A DNA stretch of 64,000 nucleotides, taken from the NCBI RefSeq assembly GCF_001866075.3, contig NZ_CP063356.1, forward strand, positions 3,090,164 through 3,154,163, given 5' to 3'. Positions 55,711-64,000 of this stretch are shown here, piece by piece (position 1 is the stretch's first letter; every line of letters starts with the position of its first letter). The notes beneath the pieces are model-generated. The model worked only from the letters and a program-made list of their open reading frames with translations, was not told where the DNA came from and ran no database searches. Source of the DNA: Anaerobacillus isosaccharinicus. GTDB lineage: Bacteria; Bacillota; Bacilli; Bacillales; Anaerobacillaceae. A program made the position numbers and the translations under genes.

Positions 55711-56707
55711 GATTTTCTCTCCTTTGTACAAATAATCTGTCTAGTTTAGGGTGGACTCTTAATAAATGTTTGTGAAAATAGTATTCTTTTAAGACTTTCT
55801 TTTTTGCAGCCGTGCCAATTTCAAGTCTTTCTTCCGGTTTATCGAGATAATGTCTAATAAGTGACATTGTTTCTTCCGGGGAGCTTGATAAAGCGATTTC
55901 TTTTCTATCTTCGAACATAGAGGATAGAGCCTTTGTTCTATTGGCAATCATAAACCCACCTGTTCCCAAGATTTCAAAGGTTCTCTGGGACACTTGATCT
56001 TTTGCATTTTGCAAGCCTAAAACAATCTTTGCAGCGCGATAAATTGATCCGGTTTCTTTATAAGGAAGATATCCTTCAAGCCAGTTTTTTGGTACACATT
56101 CTCCAAATTCTCTTTTCATAAAAGAACTTTCTTTGTCCCAATGTCCACCCCAAATATGAACTTTTTCATTTTCTCTTATAAGTGGGATGATCAAATCCTG
56201 AATGCTGTTGTAACGATAAGTTTTATGAGTAAGGTGTGCCGATCCGACTAAAGCGACATTATACCTTTCTTCATCAGCCGAAGTTTTAGCTCGAAAGAGT
56301 CTTGGATTAAAAGCAAAGTTAAGATAATCTGCACGAATACCCTGATCCTCATATTTTTTTACACAGGCTGAATGAATGGTCCAGACTAAATCAGGTTTAA
56401 TTCTTTTGACAAATGGTGCAGACCATTTGTCATAGTGAATCATGTCTTCAGTTGCCCAGTACACATGGAAGAGCTTATATTTTTCACATAATGCAGGAAG
56501 AGTATCTAGAAATGGATAAGTCAGCGGTAAATCCCAGCCAACTGTCAGCAGAATATCCGGTTTAAAGAAAGCTATTCCTTTTTCAATCTCTTCAGGAACC
56601 CAAGACGACTGATAAAAAATTTTGTGCCCCATCTGCGCAAGTGAATCACCTAGGCTGTTTAAATAACAAGACCTGTGATCTAAGAAAAAAATTTTATATT
56701 GCTGCAC
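55688..56707 (-). CDS. CgeB-like glycosyltransferase
   Basis: A 339-residue GT-B protein resembling CgeB, a B. subtilis glycosyltransferase of the spore outermost layer. Visible features are ILLTVGWDLPLTYPF, VYWATEDMIHYDKW, the GSAHLTHKTYRY turn and the C-terminal VSQRTFEILGTGGFMIANR typical of the Glyco_trans_1_2 region. No membrane segments. Its presence inside the operon with UDP-sugar genes argues for a spore glycan role. ATG with AAAGTAGGGGA just upstream. Confidence 0.82.
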   Translation of the reverse strand: MQQYKIFFLDHRSCYLNSLGDSLAQMGHKIFYQSSWVPEEIEKGIAFFKPDILLTVGWDLPLTYPFLDTLPALCEKYKLFHVYWATEDMIHYDKWSAPFVKRIKPDLVWTIHSACVKKYEDQGIRADYLNFAFNPRLFRAKTSADEERYNVALVGSAHLTHKTYRYNSIQDLIIPLIRENEKVHIWGGHWDKESSFMKREFGECVPKNWLEGYLPYKETGSIYRAAKIVLGLQNAKDQVSQRTFEILGTGGFMIANRTKALSSMFEDRKEIALSSSPEETMSLIRHYLDKPEERLEIGTAAKKKVLKEYYFHKHLLRVHPKLDRLFVQRRENHDSSNKP

Positions 56708-56752
56708 AACTTTCCCCTACTTTCTAAGACTTTTAATAGGACAAATGTTACG

Positions 56753-58000
56753 TCAAATCCTTTTTATATTTTTAGAATGGTAATCCTTCGTAATATTTCG
56801 AGTATCAATAATTTGTTTGCTATTGTTTACGACAAGGTCCCAGTCTATATTAGAATGATCGACAAGGATAACTGTTAGATCTAACGTTTCTAATTCTTCC
56901 GCAGTTAAATTAAAGCGATCAAATGCATCTGCATTTGCAAAATACGGGTCATAAACACGAACACAAACATTTTTTTCTCCAAGTATTTCAGTTACTTTCC
57001 ATGCAGGTGATTCGCGGAGATCGTTTACATCTTTTTTATAAGTCAGGCCGATGATGCCTACAGTTCCGTTTTCCTTGCCTAAAACCTTAAGGTAATTCAT
57101 TATTTCGTTTACTACTCTATACGGCATCAATTCATTAATGACTCCGGCTTGATGGATCATCGATAGGTGAATACCTTCCTGCATTCCTACCCAAGATAAA
57201 TAAAAGGGATCAATTGGAATACAATGGCCGCCAATTCCTGGTCCAGGATAATAAGGTGTGAATCCAACCGGCTTAGTTTTTGCTGCTTCAATTGCCTCCC
57301 ACATATTGATATTCATTTTATTAGCGATAAGGTTGACTTCATTCATAAAAGAGATATTTATGAGCCTTTGGCTGTTTTCAAGGATCTTCGTAAATTCAGC
57401 AACACTTGGTGAGGATACAGGCACAGTTGTCTTGAAAATATCACTATAAAACTGTTGGATCCTTTTTAAGCATGGTTCTGTAACCCCACTGACAACTTTA
57501 GGAATTGTTTCTAATGTAAGAATGGTATTTCCTGGATCTATACGTTCTGGTGAGTAAGCTAGATAAATATTCTTACCAATCGCAAAGCCTGCTTTTTCTA
57601 GAAGTGGCTGAAGTAATTTTTCCGTTGTTCCTGGATAGGTTGAACTCTCAAGAATGATTAAAGTCTCTTCTTGTATATAAGGAACCATCGCCTCAACAGC
57701 AGCAGTTACATAGGAAAGATCTGGTTGCCTATTTCGAAGTGGAGTAGGAACACAAATAATAATGTTTTTAGCTTCTTTAATTTTTTGGTAATTAGAAGTA
57801 GGATGAAAGCAACCGGAATTTATTATTTCACCTACTTCCTTATCACTTAAATCAGACAAATAGCTTTTACCTTGGGACAAGAAATTTATCTTTGACACAT
57901 CAGTTTCTATTCCAATTACATCATTGTTTTTTTTTATTAAAAGCTGTACTAAAGGTAAACCTACGAACCCTAGACCGATTACAGCTACTTTATTTGGCAT
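56753..58000 (-). CDS. UDP-N-acetylglucosamine 6-dehydrogenase, WbpA-like
   Basis: A 415-residue UDP-sugar dehydrogenase. The Rossmann GLGFVGLP is at residues 9-16, the catalytic Cys is C260 in PGPGIGGHCIPIDPFYLSW, and AYSPERIDPG is the family loop. The longer substrate loop and GGHCIPIDP form point to WbpA/WbpO-type oxidation of UDP-GlcNAc to UDP-GlcNAcA. The ATG was chosen over a TTG six bases upstream because AAGGAAGGTG then has proper spacing. First gene of the operon; its promoter should lie in 58001-58320. Confidence 0.88.
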   Translation of the reverse strand: MPNKVAVIGLGFVGLPLVQLLIKKNNDVIGIETDVSKINFLSQGKSYLSDLSDKEVGEIINSGCFHPTSNYQKIKEAKNIIICVPTPLRNRQPDLSYVTAAVEAMVPYIQEETLIILESSTYPGTTEKLLQPLLEKAGFAIGKNIYLAYSPERIDPGNTILTLETIPKVVSGVTEPCLKRIQQFYSDIFKTTVPVSSPSVAEFTKILENSQRLINISFMNEVNLIANKMNINMWEAIEAAKTKPVGFTPYYPGPGIGGHCIPIDPFYLSWVGMQEGIHLSMIHQAGVINELMPYRVVNEIMNYLKVLGKENGTVGIIGLTYKKDVNDLRESPAWKVTEILGEKNVCVRVYDPYFANADAFDRFNLTAEELETLDLTVILVDHSNIDWDLVVNNSKQIIDTRNITKDYHSKNIKRI

Positions 58001-58322
58001 AGCCAAGCACCTTCCTTATTTTTAGTAGTTTTTGGTGGGATCTATATTGGGTAGTAACTTGCTGTGTCCGCTGCTTCTTTGCCGTGGAATACAACTAGTT
58101 AATTAATAGCATATTTCTAAACAACAGTTTCGTTACCAATAAAGCCGATTAAATAGCCAGTTTTAACCCCTCTAATAAGTTATTTGGTTTCTTCACATAT
58201 GTAACGGCTATACACCATTTTTGTAAAACTTAATCATTAACGTCGGGGCCATTCTTAGGAGAAAAATAGTTAGTTGATTGCTGAAGTTAGGAAAGTGCTT
58301 TTTCTTTCATTTAAGGACTTTT
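58001..58322. other. Gene-free stretch upstream of the dehydrogenase operon
   Basis: No convincing frame, repeat or RNA gene. It should hold the promoter of the WbpA-type operon, probably a late sporulation one, but no clear sigma-E or sigma-K boxes could be fixed by eye. Confidence 0.4.
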
Positions 58323-58358
58323 GAAAAAAAAAGAGAGCCTGTATACGTGAAGGCTCTC
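58323..58358 (-). terminator. Terminator downstream of the collagen-like gene
   Basis: GAGAGCCT and AGGCTCTC around GTATACGTGA. On the minus strand it is followed by a run of nine T. It lies about 150 bases after the stop of the collagen-like gene. Confidence 0.8.
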
Positions 58359-58507
58359 CTTTTAGGGTTACAGCTAATTTAGTTTTTGCTAATAGTTGCA
58401 AGGTTAAAACTAAATTACTTTAACGAATGTAACCTATTCAAACTACTTCAATGACCATGAAAAGGCAAGGAATTGTTAAAAAGAATATATAATCAAGTTA
58501 CCGTTAC

Positions 58508-60001
58508 TTATGCAAGACTGAATAATATGGTTTTTGTTCCTATCAAGGTAGAACCAGAAGTAACAAAATAATAGTTTGATTCTGCATCAATTACTAGTGG
58601 TCCGGTCCAGGTAATGTTATCAAATTGAGTACTAAATACTCCTAGAGGTGGAGCCTCATTAGTCGCAGCCCCAATGGTTACATCACCTCGTATCCATGAA
58701 TTTATAATATTTGAATAGGCTGCGGCTGTAATAGGACCATCTGACCTACAATCAAACATTCTCTGAATCCTTATATTAGGAACATCTACACTATTAATTC
58801 TGCTATGGAATAGGTAGGTGTTAATCTGACCTAGTGCCGGATCATCAAGGTCTCGTCTAATGGTTCCGAAAACTCTCGCATTGAGAAGTTGGAATTCAGT
58901 AGTCGTAAAGGGATCTTGAGGGTCTGTATTTTCAAAAATGACATCTCCGCTAATAATTGCCCCGTTTGTGTAATTCGTATGGGTACTTACAGAAGACCCA
59001 TTATTGAAGGTTCCTATTACTGTAACTGGTCGCGCTTGGAAAGCAGGACCTTGCTGTGAATAAAAATCCTCTTCTGCAGAGTTTGATTGAATCGTAACAT
59101 TTCTAGGAATAGATGATTCGAAATTTGCAAGATCGGCGTTCCCTAGTACCCAGGGGCCAAGACCAAGCAGTTGAACGTGCCTCGCTGCCGGAATAATAAC
59201 ATCTTCATTAAAAACGGAATTTGCAGCAATTAAAATAACCAGGCGCGCTCGCATTCCAAAAGTAGATGCAAATGGGCTGCTGGTTGCAGCATTAATAGCA
59301 GCTTGTAAAGAGCTAAATGGATTTTCCGGCGTGCCCTCGCCTGGTCCATCAGCACTTGAGTCTGCCCAGATAACAGTTTCTTCTCCCCATTCAAATACTC
59401 CTGGTCCAGTCGGCCCGGTCGGTCCAGTCGGCCCGGTCGGTCCAGTCGGCCCGGTCGGTCCAGTCGGTCCAGTCGTTCCAGTCGGTCCGGTCGGTCCGGT
59501 CGGTCCAGTCGGCCCAGTCGGCCCAGTCGTTCCTTCGGATAAAAGTAATGCTACATCGTCTACAAATATATCAGCAGTTCCTGGTTGGGGTAGACTATTG
59601 ATTAAAACGATAGCCTGAGTAGTTCCAGGGGGAGCAGGTGATGTCGTTTGATAGACTGTAAGCCATGTATCATTTTCTACATTTGGAATGTTATCTCCCT
59701 GAATATTCGTAATTAAGCCATACTCAAGAAAGTTAAAAAATTCATCATAATTAGCTACGGTTACTGATACAGTTGGACTAGGTAGGTTCCCCTCTTTTGC
59801 TAAAGAAACTAGTAATTCAAAGCTTTCCCCTGGGTTAGCTTCTACTATTTGGAAAATATATGCGTTCACATTCCCACCAGTTAATTTAGTAGAAAAGAAA
59901 CCTGTAAGTGGGACAGTGGCAATAGACGCACTAAACCCAATCCAAGGAGGAAGAGTTCCGGTTTCGAACCCACCATTAACAATGCGGTTTAAAATAGACA
60001 T
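58508..60001 (-). CDS. Collagen-like spore surface protein with NTTRR-F1 and beta-helix domains
   Basis: A 497-residue protein. Residues 1-155 match the NTTRR-F1 domain ([47 protein letters not shown]), which precedes collagen repeats in many Bacilli. Residues 157-201 are 15 Gly-x-Thr/Gly triplets, mostly GPT, so threonines are abundant as possible O-glycan sites, as in BclA. Residues 202-497 look like a right-handed beta-helix ([25 protein letters not shown]). ATG after ATAGGAGGG. No signal peptide, so it would be made in the mother cell and assembled on the spore. The adjoining glycan genes are natural partners. Confidence 0.85.
   Translation of the reverse strand: MSILNRIVNGGFETGTLPPWIGFSASIATVPLTGFFSTKLTGGNVNAYIFQIVEANPGESFELLVSLAKEGNLPSPTVSVTVANYDEFFNFLEYGLITNIQGDNIPNVENDTWLTVYQTTSPAPPGTTQAIVLINSLPQPGTADIFVDDVALLLSEGTTGPTGPTGPTGPTGPTGTTGPTGPTGPTGPTGPTGPTGPTGPGVFEWGEETVIWADSSADGPGEGTPENPFSSLQAAINAATSSPFASTFGMRARLVILIAANSVFNEDVIIPAARHVQLLGLGPWVLGNADLANFESSIPRNVTIQSNSAEEDFYSQQGPAFQARPVTVIGTFNNGSSVSTHTNYTNGAIISGDVIFENTDPQDPFTTTEFQLLNARVFGTIRRDLDDPALGQINTYLFHSRINSVDVPNIRIQRMFDCRSDGPITAAAYSNIINSWIRGDVTIGAATNEAPPLGVFSTQFDNITWTGPLVIDAESNYYFVTSGSTLIGTKTILFSLA
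59399..59533 (-). repeat. Collagen-like 9-bp tandem repeat (GPT triplets)
   Basis: In-frame 9-bp units of GG(T/C)CC(A/G)GTC seen on the plus strand encode 15 GxY triplets, with two GTT variants. The repeat copy number is expected to vary between strains. It is not a CRISPR array. Confidence 0.9.
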
Positions 60002-60027
60002 TTGAATCCCTCCTATCCTTAATTTTG

Positions 60028-60054
60028 GTAGGGATGTCAACTACAACTCCCTAC
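60028..60054 (-). promoter_or_regulatory. Hairpin in the leader of the collagen-like gene
   Basis: GTAGGGA and TCCCTAC form a perfect 7-bp stem with a 13-base loop, 27 bases before the ATG of the collagen-like gene. It could be an mRNA-stabilising 5' hairpin; no function is shown. Confidence 0.35.
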
Positions 60055-60346
60055 TTCATCTTATGATTTTCAGTATTTATAGTGTTGGTTAGTATAATTA
60101 ACTTTCGATGGTTGTACATGGAAATATAAGTTTAAGAAGCATTAGAGGTTTTTTGTGAAAATAATTTTACAGACTGCCAAAGGAAGGGATGATATAGAAG
60201 ATACAGAGGATAGTAGTTATTCGTCGCTTAGGTTTTTCCTCAATACGCCCAAACAGAGTTGCAATAAGGGCATAGGTTAGAGTATAGGCACCGAGTTTCT
60301 TTAGTCAGAAGAAACGTAGCAATAGTAAGAATAGAGGTGGATAAGC

Positions 60347-60517
60347 ATGAAAAAGAAAAAGGTGAATAAAGTAGGACAGTTAGAAGCTCAAGCGGAGGAA
60401 GTTAAATCTGAAAAAGTTGAGCCTAAAAAAGTAATTCCGTTTGCAGCTTGGGATAATTTGATGTTTATGAGAAGAAGACAATTTATGCCTCAAGAAGGGT
60501 CTCTAAAACGAAGATAA
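60347..60517 (+). CDS. Small basic protein, unknown
   Basis: A 56-residue lysine-rich frame (MKKKKVNKVGQLEAQAEE... ending EGSLKRR) with AGAGGTGG at good spacing before the ATG and a run of methionines (DNLMFMRRRQFMPQ) near the end. It is divergent from the collagen-like gene. No family recognised; a spore role is guessed only from location. The 300 bases before it hold no other frame. Confidence 0.5.
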   Translation: MKKKKVNKVGQLEAQAEEVKSEKVEPKKVIPFAAWDNLMFMRRRQFMPQEGSLKRR

Positions 60518-60618
60518 AAAGCATTTACAATAAAAAACAGAGAATATAAAAACTGTTTAATAAAAACTAGAACAAGGGACTTCAAATGCAAAACAAAGTA
60601 AGGAACCTATAAAATATA

Positions 60619-60673
60619 AAGAGGCTGAACTTGAAAGTCACTTTTTCAATGACTTTTTGAGTCAGCCTCTTTT
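60619..60673. terminator. Terminator after yjcD
   Basis: AAGAGGCTGAACT and AGTCAGCCTCTT enclose a smaller nested hairpin (GAAAGTCA / TGACTTTT). It lies just after the yjcD stop on the minus strand, with A and T runs on the two sides. Confidence 0.82.
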
Positions 60674-60680
60674 ATGATAA

Positions 60681-62960
60681 TTAGCACCTGATAGTATTCA
60701 TCTCGCGTATAAACCTAGAGGGGTTTACCTTTTTCCCACGTCTTTTTTGTGGAATAGAGAGGTATAAACCATCCATTGCCCGTGTTATGGCAACGTACAT
60801 TAATCTTCGTTCTTCCTCTAACGGTGCTGTATCACCTTCTCTAAGTGACTCCAATGAGTAATCATGGGGGAAGCCACCTTCGACAACACTTAGTATATAA
60901 ACAGTTTTGAACTCTAATCCCTTTGCGCGGTGAACTGTCATAAGTTGAATGCTGTTTTCGGTATCTTTTTGTCCCTTATATTCTTTCGCTTTTTCAATCA
61001 TGTGATCGACGTGTTGAAGAAAATCAGTAATACGGTCATGACTACTAGCAGCAACTTTTAAGTCTCGTAAATCATCAGAACCCTTATCAATAACATTACC
61101 TTCATTACCATGCTTTTTAACATAATCGTTTAAGCCCATTTCTTTTTCGATCCATTCAAGTGCTTCCCTTGGGGAAAATTTCCTCAGTTGTTGAAACAGC
61201 GGGATCATTTTTTTAAGCTTTTTTTGCTGGAATGGTTGTATATCAGATAATTTTGTTAGTGCTTCTAATAATGAACAATCATTCAAGATTGAGAGTGCCT
61301 TTAAATCCCTTAAACTTGATTGTTTAATAAATATGGCACCAAGCAACTCTTTAATGGCTTCTTGATCATCAGGGTGGTAAGCCAATTTTAAATACGCAAG
61401 TGCCTTTCGAACTGTTCTACGTAAGTAAAAGGATTCGCTATCTTGCTCAATATGAAACGGAAGGCTTGATTCTACAAGTCGTTCAAATATAGCCCGGGAA
61501 GAAGAGTTTGTCCGAAACAGGATTACAAAGTCGCTTGGTTTTGCTCCATTTATAATTTTTTCATGAATATCAGTGACAATCATTGTTGCTTCTTCTTCTT
61601 CATCAAAAGGAAAAAAATGAATTGGGCTTTTTTCACTTTCTCTAACAGAGAAAATCGATTTATCTTTGCGTTTTTTATTTTGAGATATGACGTTTCGTCC
61701 ACTAGATACAATGGCATGATTAGAACGATAATTACAGTTTAGCGTAACAACTTTGGCGCTTGGAAAATCTTCTTGGAAATTTAAAATGTAAGATGGATCA
61801 CTTCCTCTAAAACTATAGATGGATTGGTCGTCATCTCCAACAACACATAAATTTTTCGATTGTTCGGCTAGCATTGAAATAATCTTGTATTGAACTTTAT
61901 TAATATCTTGAAACTCATCGACTAAAATATACGAAAAACGTTCTTGATACTTTTCAAGTAAACCACGATTTTCTTTTAAGAGCTGATAGCAACCTAGTAA
62001 CATATCATCAAAGTCAAATTGCAAGGTTTGATTTTTTGTTTGTTCATAACGCTCATAAAGAAATTTAACTTTTTCTTCCCATTCAGTTTCTGCCTTAATT
62101 TGTGATGGCATTAATAAATGATTTTTCCAATAACTTATTTGTGAAAGCGCTTGGTCAAAGGCAAACTCTTTTTCATCAATGCCGAGGTCTTTCGATGCGC
62201 CTTTGATAATCTGCTCTCGTTGCCAGTCCCATTTCATAAGTTTATCAGGCTGCCAGTTTGAGGCTTGATGGTGGATAAGCATCTTGAAAAAAATACTATG
62301 GAAAGTTCCTACTACAAGGGCGTTTAAATCACTAGTGGAAATCCCTTTAATTTGACTCATCCGATTTTTCATTTCCTTCGCTGCCTTTGCTGTAAACGTC
62401 ACTAGAAGTAAACGGTTTGCTGCAATCTTTTTTTCAGTTAACATGTAGGCTGTCCTTGTTGTGAGCACCCTTGTTTTTCCACTTCCAGCTCCTGCTAATA
62501 CAAGTAATGGACCTTCTGTAGTGGAAACTGCATTCCATTGACTGTCATCCAACTGGTAATTTGAATTCTTACTACCAGAATTAGGTGGTTGTATGAAAGG
62601 AGGGATACTTTTTACTGGATATGGATCTTGCCAGGAGTCGAGGGGGGCGACTGTTTTTTGTAAAGTAGCGACACCGCCACTAATTTCTCGCTTTGTGGGA
62701 AGTGTAAAACTACCGACTGTTTTTGGTTCCTCAACTTCGGGTGTTTTTTCTAATGCTGCTATTGTTTCATGACAATTAAACGTTTGTGAAGGATGGATAA
62801 ACATAGGTGGATCATAAATACTAATCTTAAGTTTTACAGTTTGGCGGCAGCATGGACAAGTGAGATCGTCTCGTTTGCTAGCAAGAAAAAGTTTTTGCAA
62901 CTGTGCTCGTTCTATTTTTTTTAAATTAATTATGTTTTCTTTATACAAAGCTATATGCAT
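60681..62960 (-). CDS. yjcD: UvrD/Rep-type ATP-dependent DNA helicase YjcD
   Basis: A 759-residue superfamily 1 helicase, the same length I recall for B. subtilis YjcD. An N-terminal segment of about 130 residues has CPCCRQTVKL and a C/H pair typical of a zinc-binding module. Then come Walker A (LVLAGAGSGKTRVLTTR), Walker B (ILVDEFQDIN), motif III GDDDQSIYSFRG, and the late VHRAKGLEF and MYVAITRA motifs. The ATG after GGAGG is preferred; an upstream in-frame Met lacks a ribosome site. It marks the right border of the spore-surface island. Confidence 0.9.
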   Translation of the reverse strand: MHIALYKENIINLKKIERAQLQKLFLASKRDDLTCPCCRQTVKLKISIYDPPMFIHPSQTFNCHETIAALEKTPEVEEPKTVGSFTLPTKREISGGVATLQKTVAPLDSWQDPYPVKSIPPFIQPPNSGSKNSNYQLDDSQWNAVSTTEGPLLVLAGAGSGKTRVLTTRTAYMLTEKKIAANRLLLVTFTAKAAKEMKNRMSQIKGISTSDLNALVVGTFHSIFFKMLIHHQASNWQPDKLMKWDWQREQIIKGASKDLGIDEKEFAFDQALSQISYWKNHLLMPSQIKAETEWEEKVKFLYERYEQTKNQTLQFDFDDMLLGCYQLLKENRGLLEKYQERFSYILVDEFQDINKVQYKIISMLAEQSKNLCVVGDDDQSIYSFRGSDPSYILNFQEDFPSAKVVTLNCNYRSNHAIVSSGRNVISQNKKRKDKSIFSVRESEKSPIHFFPFDEEEEATMIVTDIHEKIINGAKPSDFVILFRTNSSSRAIFERLVESSLPFHIEQDSESFYLRRTVRKALAYLKLAYHPDDQEAIKELLGAIFIKQSSLRDLKALSILNDCSLLEALTKLSDIQPFQQKKLKKMIPLFQQLRKFSPREALEWIEKEMGLNDYVKKHGNEGNVIDKGSDDLRDLKVAASSHDRITDFLQHVDHMIEKAKEYKGQKDTENSIQLMTVHRAKGLEFKTVYILSVVEGGFPHDYSLESLREGDTAPLEEERRLMYVAITRAMDGLYLSIPQKRRGKKVNPSRFIREMNTIRC

Positions 62961-63212
62961 GGAATAACCTCCACTAACAATAAAACTACTAAATAACAAC
63001 TATAGCAAAAAAGTAGGAAACATGTAAGGGAAGTTTGCATAATTATATTGTAAGGTCTAATTTCTACTACTGATATATGTTTTAAAAGATAATAATTGGG
63101 GTAAATAATAAATGAAGGAATTTGTTAAACAAAGTAATGTTGAAAAGAAAATACTAACACCTAACCGTTATTTTTTGAACATTTTCTACCAATGAATTCG
63201 GAGGTGATCATT

Positions 63213-63464
63213 ATGGGATACGTTCCGCCTGTCCGCGATCAACAAGCGTTTGAGTATGGAAACCGTTTGCTTCAAGGGAAACGAGGAATTAAACCAATAT
63301 CGCCGGTTATGAAAGGGAAGTTTCACGAAGTACTTGCCGAACAGCATAAGCAAGTTTTTTATGAGAATAAAGACTTACACGATAAAAAACAAAGAGAAAA
63401 AACAAATCATCAAATTGTTCGGAATGTTACAGGAAAAGGTAAATATATTGATGAAGTTGTATAG
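63213..63464 (+). CDS. Small conserved-looking protein, unknown
   Basis: An 83-residue, basic soluble protein opening MGYVPPVRDQQAFEYGNRLL and ending GKGKYIDEVV. GGAGGTGATC stands at ideal spacing before the ATG. It is divergent from yjcD, with about 250 AT-rich bases between that hold the two promoters. I do not recognise the family. Confidence 0.6.
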   Translation: MGYVPPVRDQQAFEYGNRLLQGKRGIKPISPVMKGKFHEVLAEQHKQVFYENKDLHDKKQREKTNHQIVRNVTGKGKYIDEVV

Positions 63465-63478
63465 AGGGGGAAACCCCT

Positions 63479-64000
63479 CTATTTTGATTGGAGTATTTGT
63501 CCATGAATGCTGTAGGAGTATGGACTAGTTACGTTATTTTGGAATTTTTCATCAATGATTTTGGCAATTTCACTAGCCGCATTAGGTTGTTTTAATTTTT
63601 TTGCATTTTCAGTCATTAAACTATGATAATGTTTGTTAAAGATAATTCTTTCTAGTAAGACTGGGATTTCTTCAACAACTTCTGCCTTAATCGCTGCTCC
63701 GTAATTCATTAAAAACTGACTATTCTGCTCTTCTTGTCCCGGTAACGGTTGAAATATGACAACAGGCGTTTCGCAGACTAAAGCTTCAGACATTGTGACA
63801 CCACCGGCTTTTGATAAGATGACGTCGCTGGCTTTTAAATATTCCATAAAAAGATTAGTGAATCCCAATACACGAACTGAGTGTTTGCTTTGAAAGCGTT
63901 CAATCTTCGCCCGTGCTCTTCGATTTTCACCTGTAACACAAATTATTTGCAGTTTTTCTGAGAATGCCTCTAAACCGGACAAAATATTTGAAAATTTAGC
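63479..64000 (-). CDS. UgtP/MurG-like glycosyltransferase, 5' part beyond window
   Basis: The last 173 or so codons of a GT28-family protein; the frame is open to the window edge. The C-terminal donor-site motif is VILSKAGGVTMSEALVCETPVVIFQPLPGQEEQN, the signature of MGDG synthase/UgtP-like enzymes that build glycolipid anchors from diacylglycerol, and NAKKLKQPNAASEIAKII follows. It is convergent with the small gene to its left. Confidence 0.8.
   Translation of the reverse strand, partial: AKFSNILSGLEAFSEKLQIICVTGENRRARAKIERFQSKHSVRVLGFTNLFMEYLKASDVILSKAGGVTMSEALVCETPVVIFQPLPGQEEQNSQFLMNYGAAIKAEVVEEIPVLLERIIFNKHYHSLMTENAKKLKQPNAASEIAKIIDEKFQNNVTSPYSYSIHGQILQSK

Noticed and set aside
59399-59533. 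Short regular repeats that could be taken for a CRISPR array
   Set aside because: Units are 9 bp, without spacers, and code in frame for GPT triplets.
59331-59618. Plus-strand frame rich in GPVGPVGPV
   Set aside because: It is the antisense reading of the collagen triplets; the 9-bp repeat keeps both strands open. No ribosome site.
63112-63195. 27-codon frame MKEFVKQSNVEKK... before the small gene at 63213
   Set aside because: No adequate ribosome site and no neighbour support.

Overview
The window reads as low-GC chromosome from an endospore-forming Bacillaceae. Gene order follows the Bacillus subtilis yja-yjb-yjc segment: yjaZ, yjbA, trpS, yjbC, spx, yjbE, mecA, coiA, pepF, spxH, yjbI-J-K-L-M-N-O, prpE, yjbQ, fabI, yjcA, yjcD. 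Spore-type genes (yjcZ, yjcA, a collagen-like surface protein) confirm a spore former. I cannot name the species. The genus is not Bacillus sensu stricto with any certainty, and an environmental or alkaliphilic relative is plausible.

1-9.3 kb: the 3' part of topB, yjaZ, a small membrane protein preceded by an ATGA-coupled mini-ORF, yjbA, trpS behind a T-box leader, a ResA-like thioredoxin, an HD hydrolase, an HTH protein, a secreted DUF4015 protein and yjbC. 9.3-13.7 kb: a lipoprotein adaptor plus RND pump pair sits between yjbC and spx. 13.7-29.5 kb: redox and proteolysis regulation (spx with a consensus sigma-B promoter, mecA, spxH, pepF), cardiolipin synthase, competence (coiA), then yjbI to prpE (ppGpp, NADP, pseudouridine and Ap4A metabolism). 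29.8-31.5 kb: an intact IS1182-type element with a 9-bp target duplication, inserted into the leader of the antiporter gene yjbQ. 33.6-35.3 kb: fabI behind a FapR-type operator, yjcZ and yjcA.

35.3-60.5 kb is the most distinctive part: a spore-surface and glycosylation island between yjcA and yjcD, where B. subtilis carries the cotVWXYZ coat cluster. It holds a cysteine-rich coat-type protein, two coiled-coil proteins with similar N-termini, a surface-type protein with a motif I associate with viral structural proteins (plus a truncated paralogue), and an NTTRR-F1/collagen/beta-helix protein. It also encodes at least seven glycosyltransferases and a set resembling WbpA-B-E-D, which would make a UDP-2,3-diacetamido-2,3-dideoxy-uronic acid. 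The simplest model is that this sugar and other residues are assembled on the collagen-like protein or other coat proteins late in sporulation.

Two glycosyltransferase genes carry reading-frame interruptions: an A16 homopolymer directly after the ATG (one base out of frame), and a single in-frame TAA joining a TPR domain to a GT4-GT2 protein. These could be phase or strain variation of the spore glycan, decay, or sequencing error. The intergenic DNA also carries a family of about 90-bp palindromes built from AATGTAG-like heptamers and a separate element of about 265 bp with terminal inverted repeats. 60.6-64 kb returns to the backbone with the yjcD helicase, a small conserved-looking protein and the 3' end of a UgtP/MurG-like glycosyltransferase. 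All functional calls come from reading the sequence and recalling families; no searches were run.
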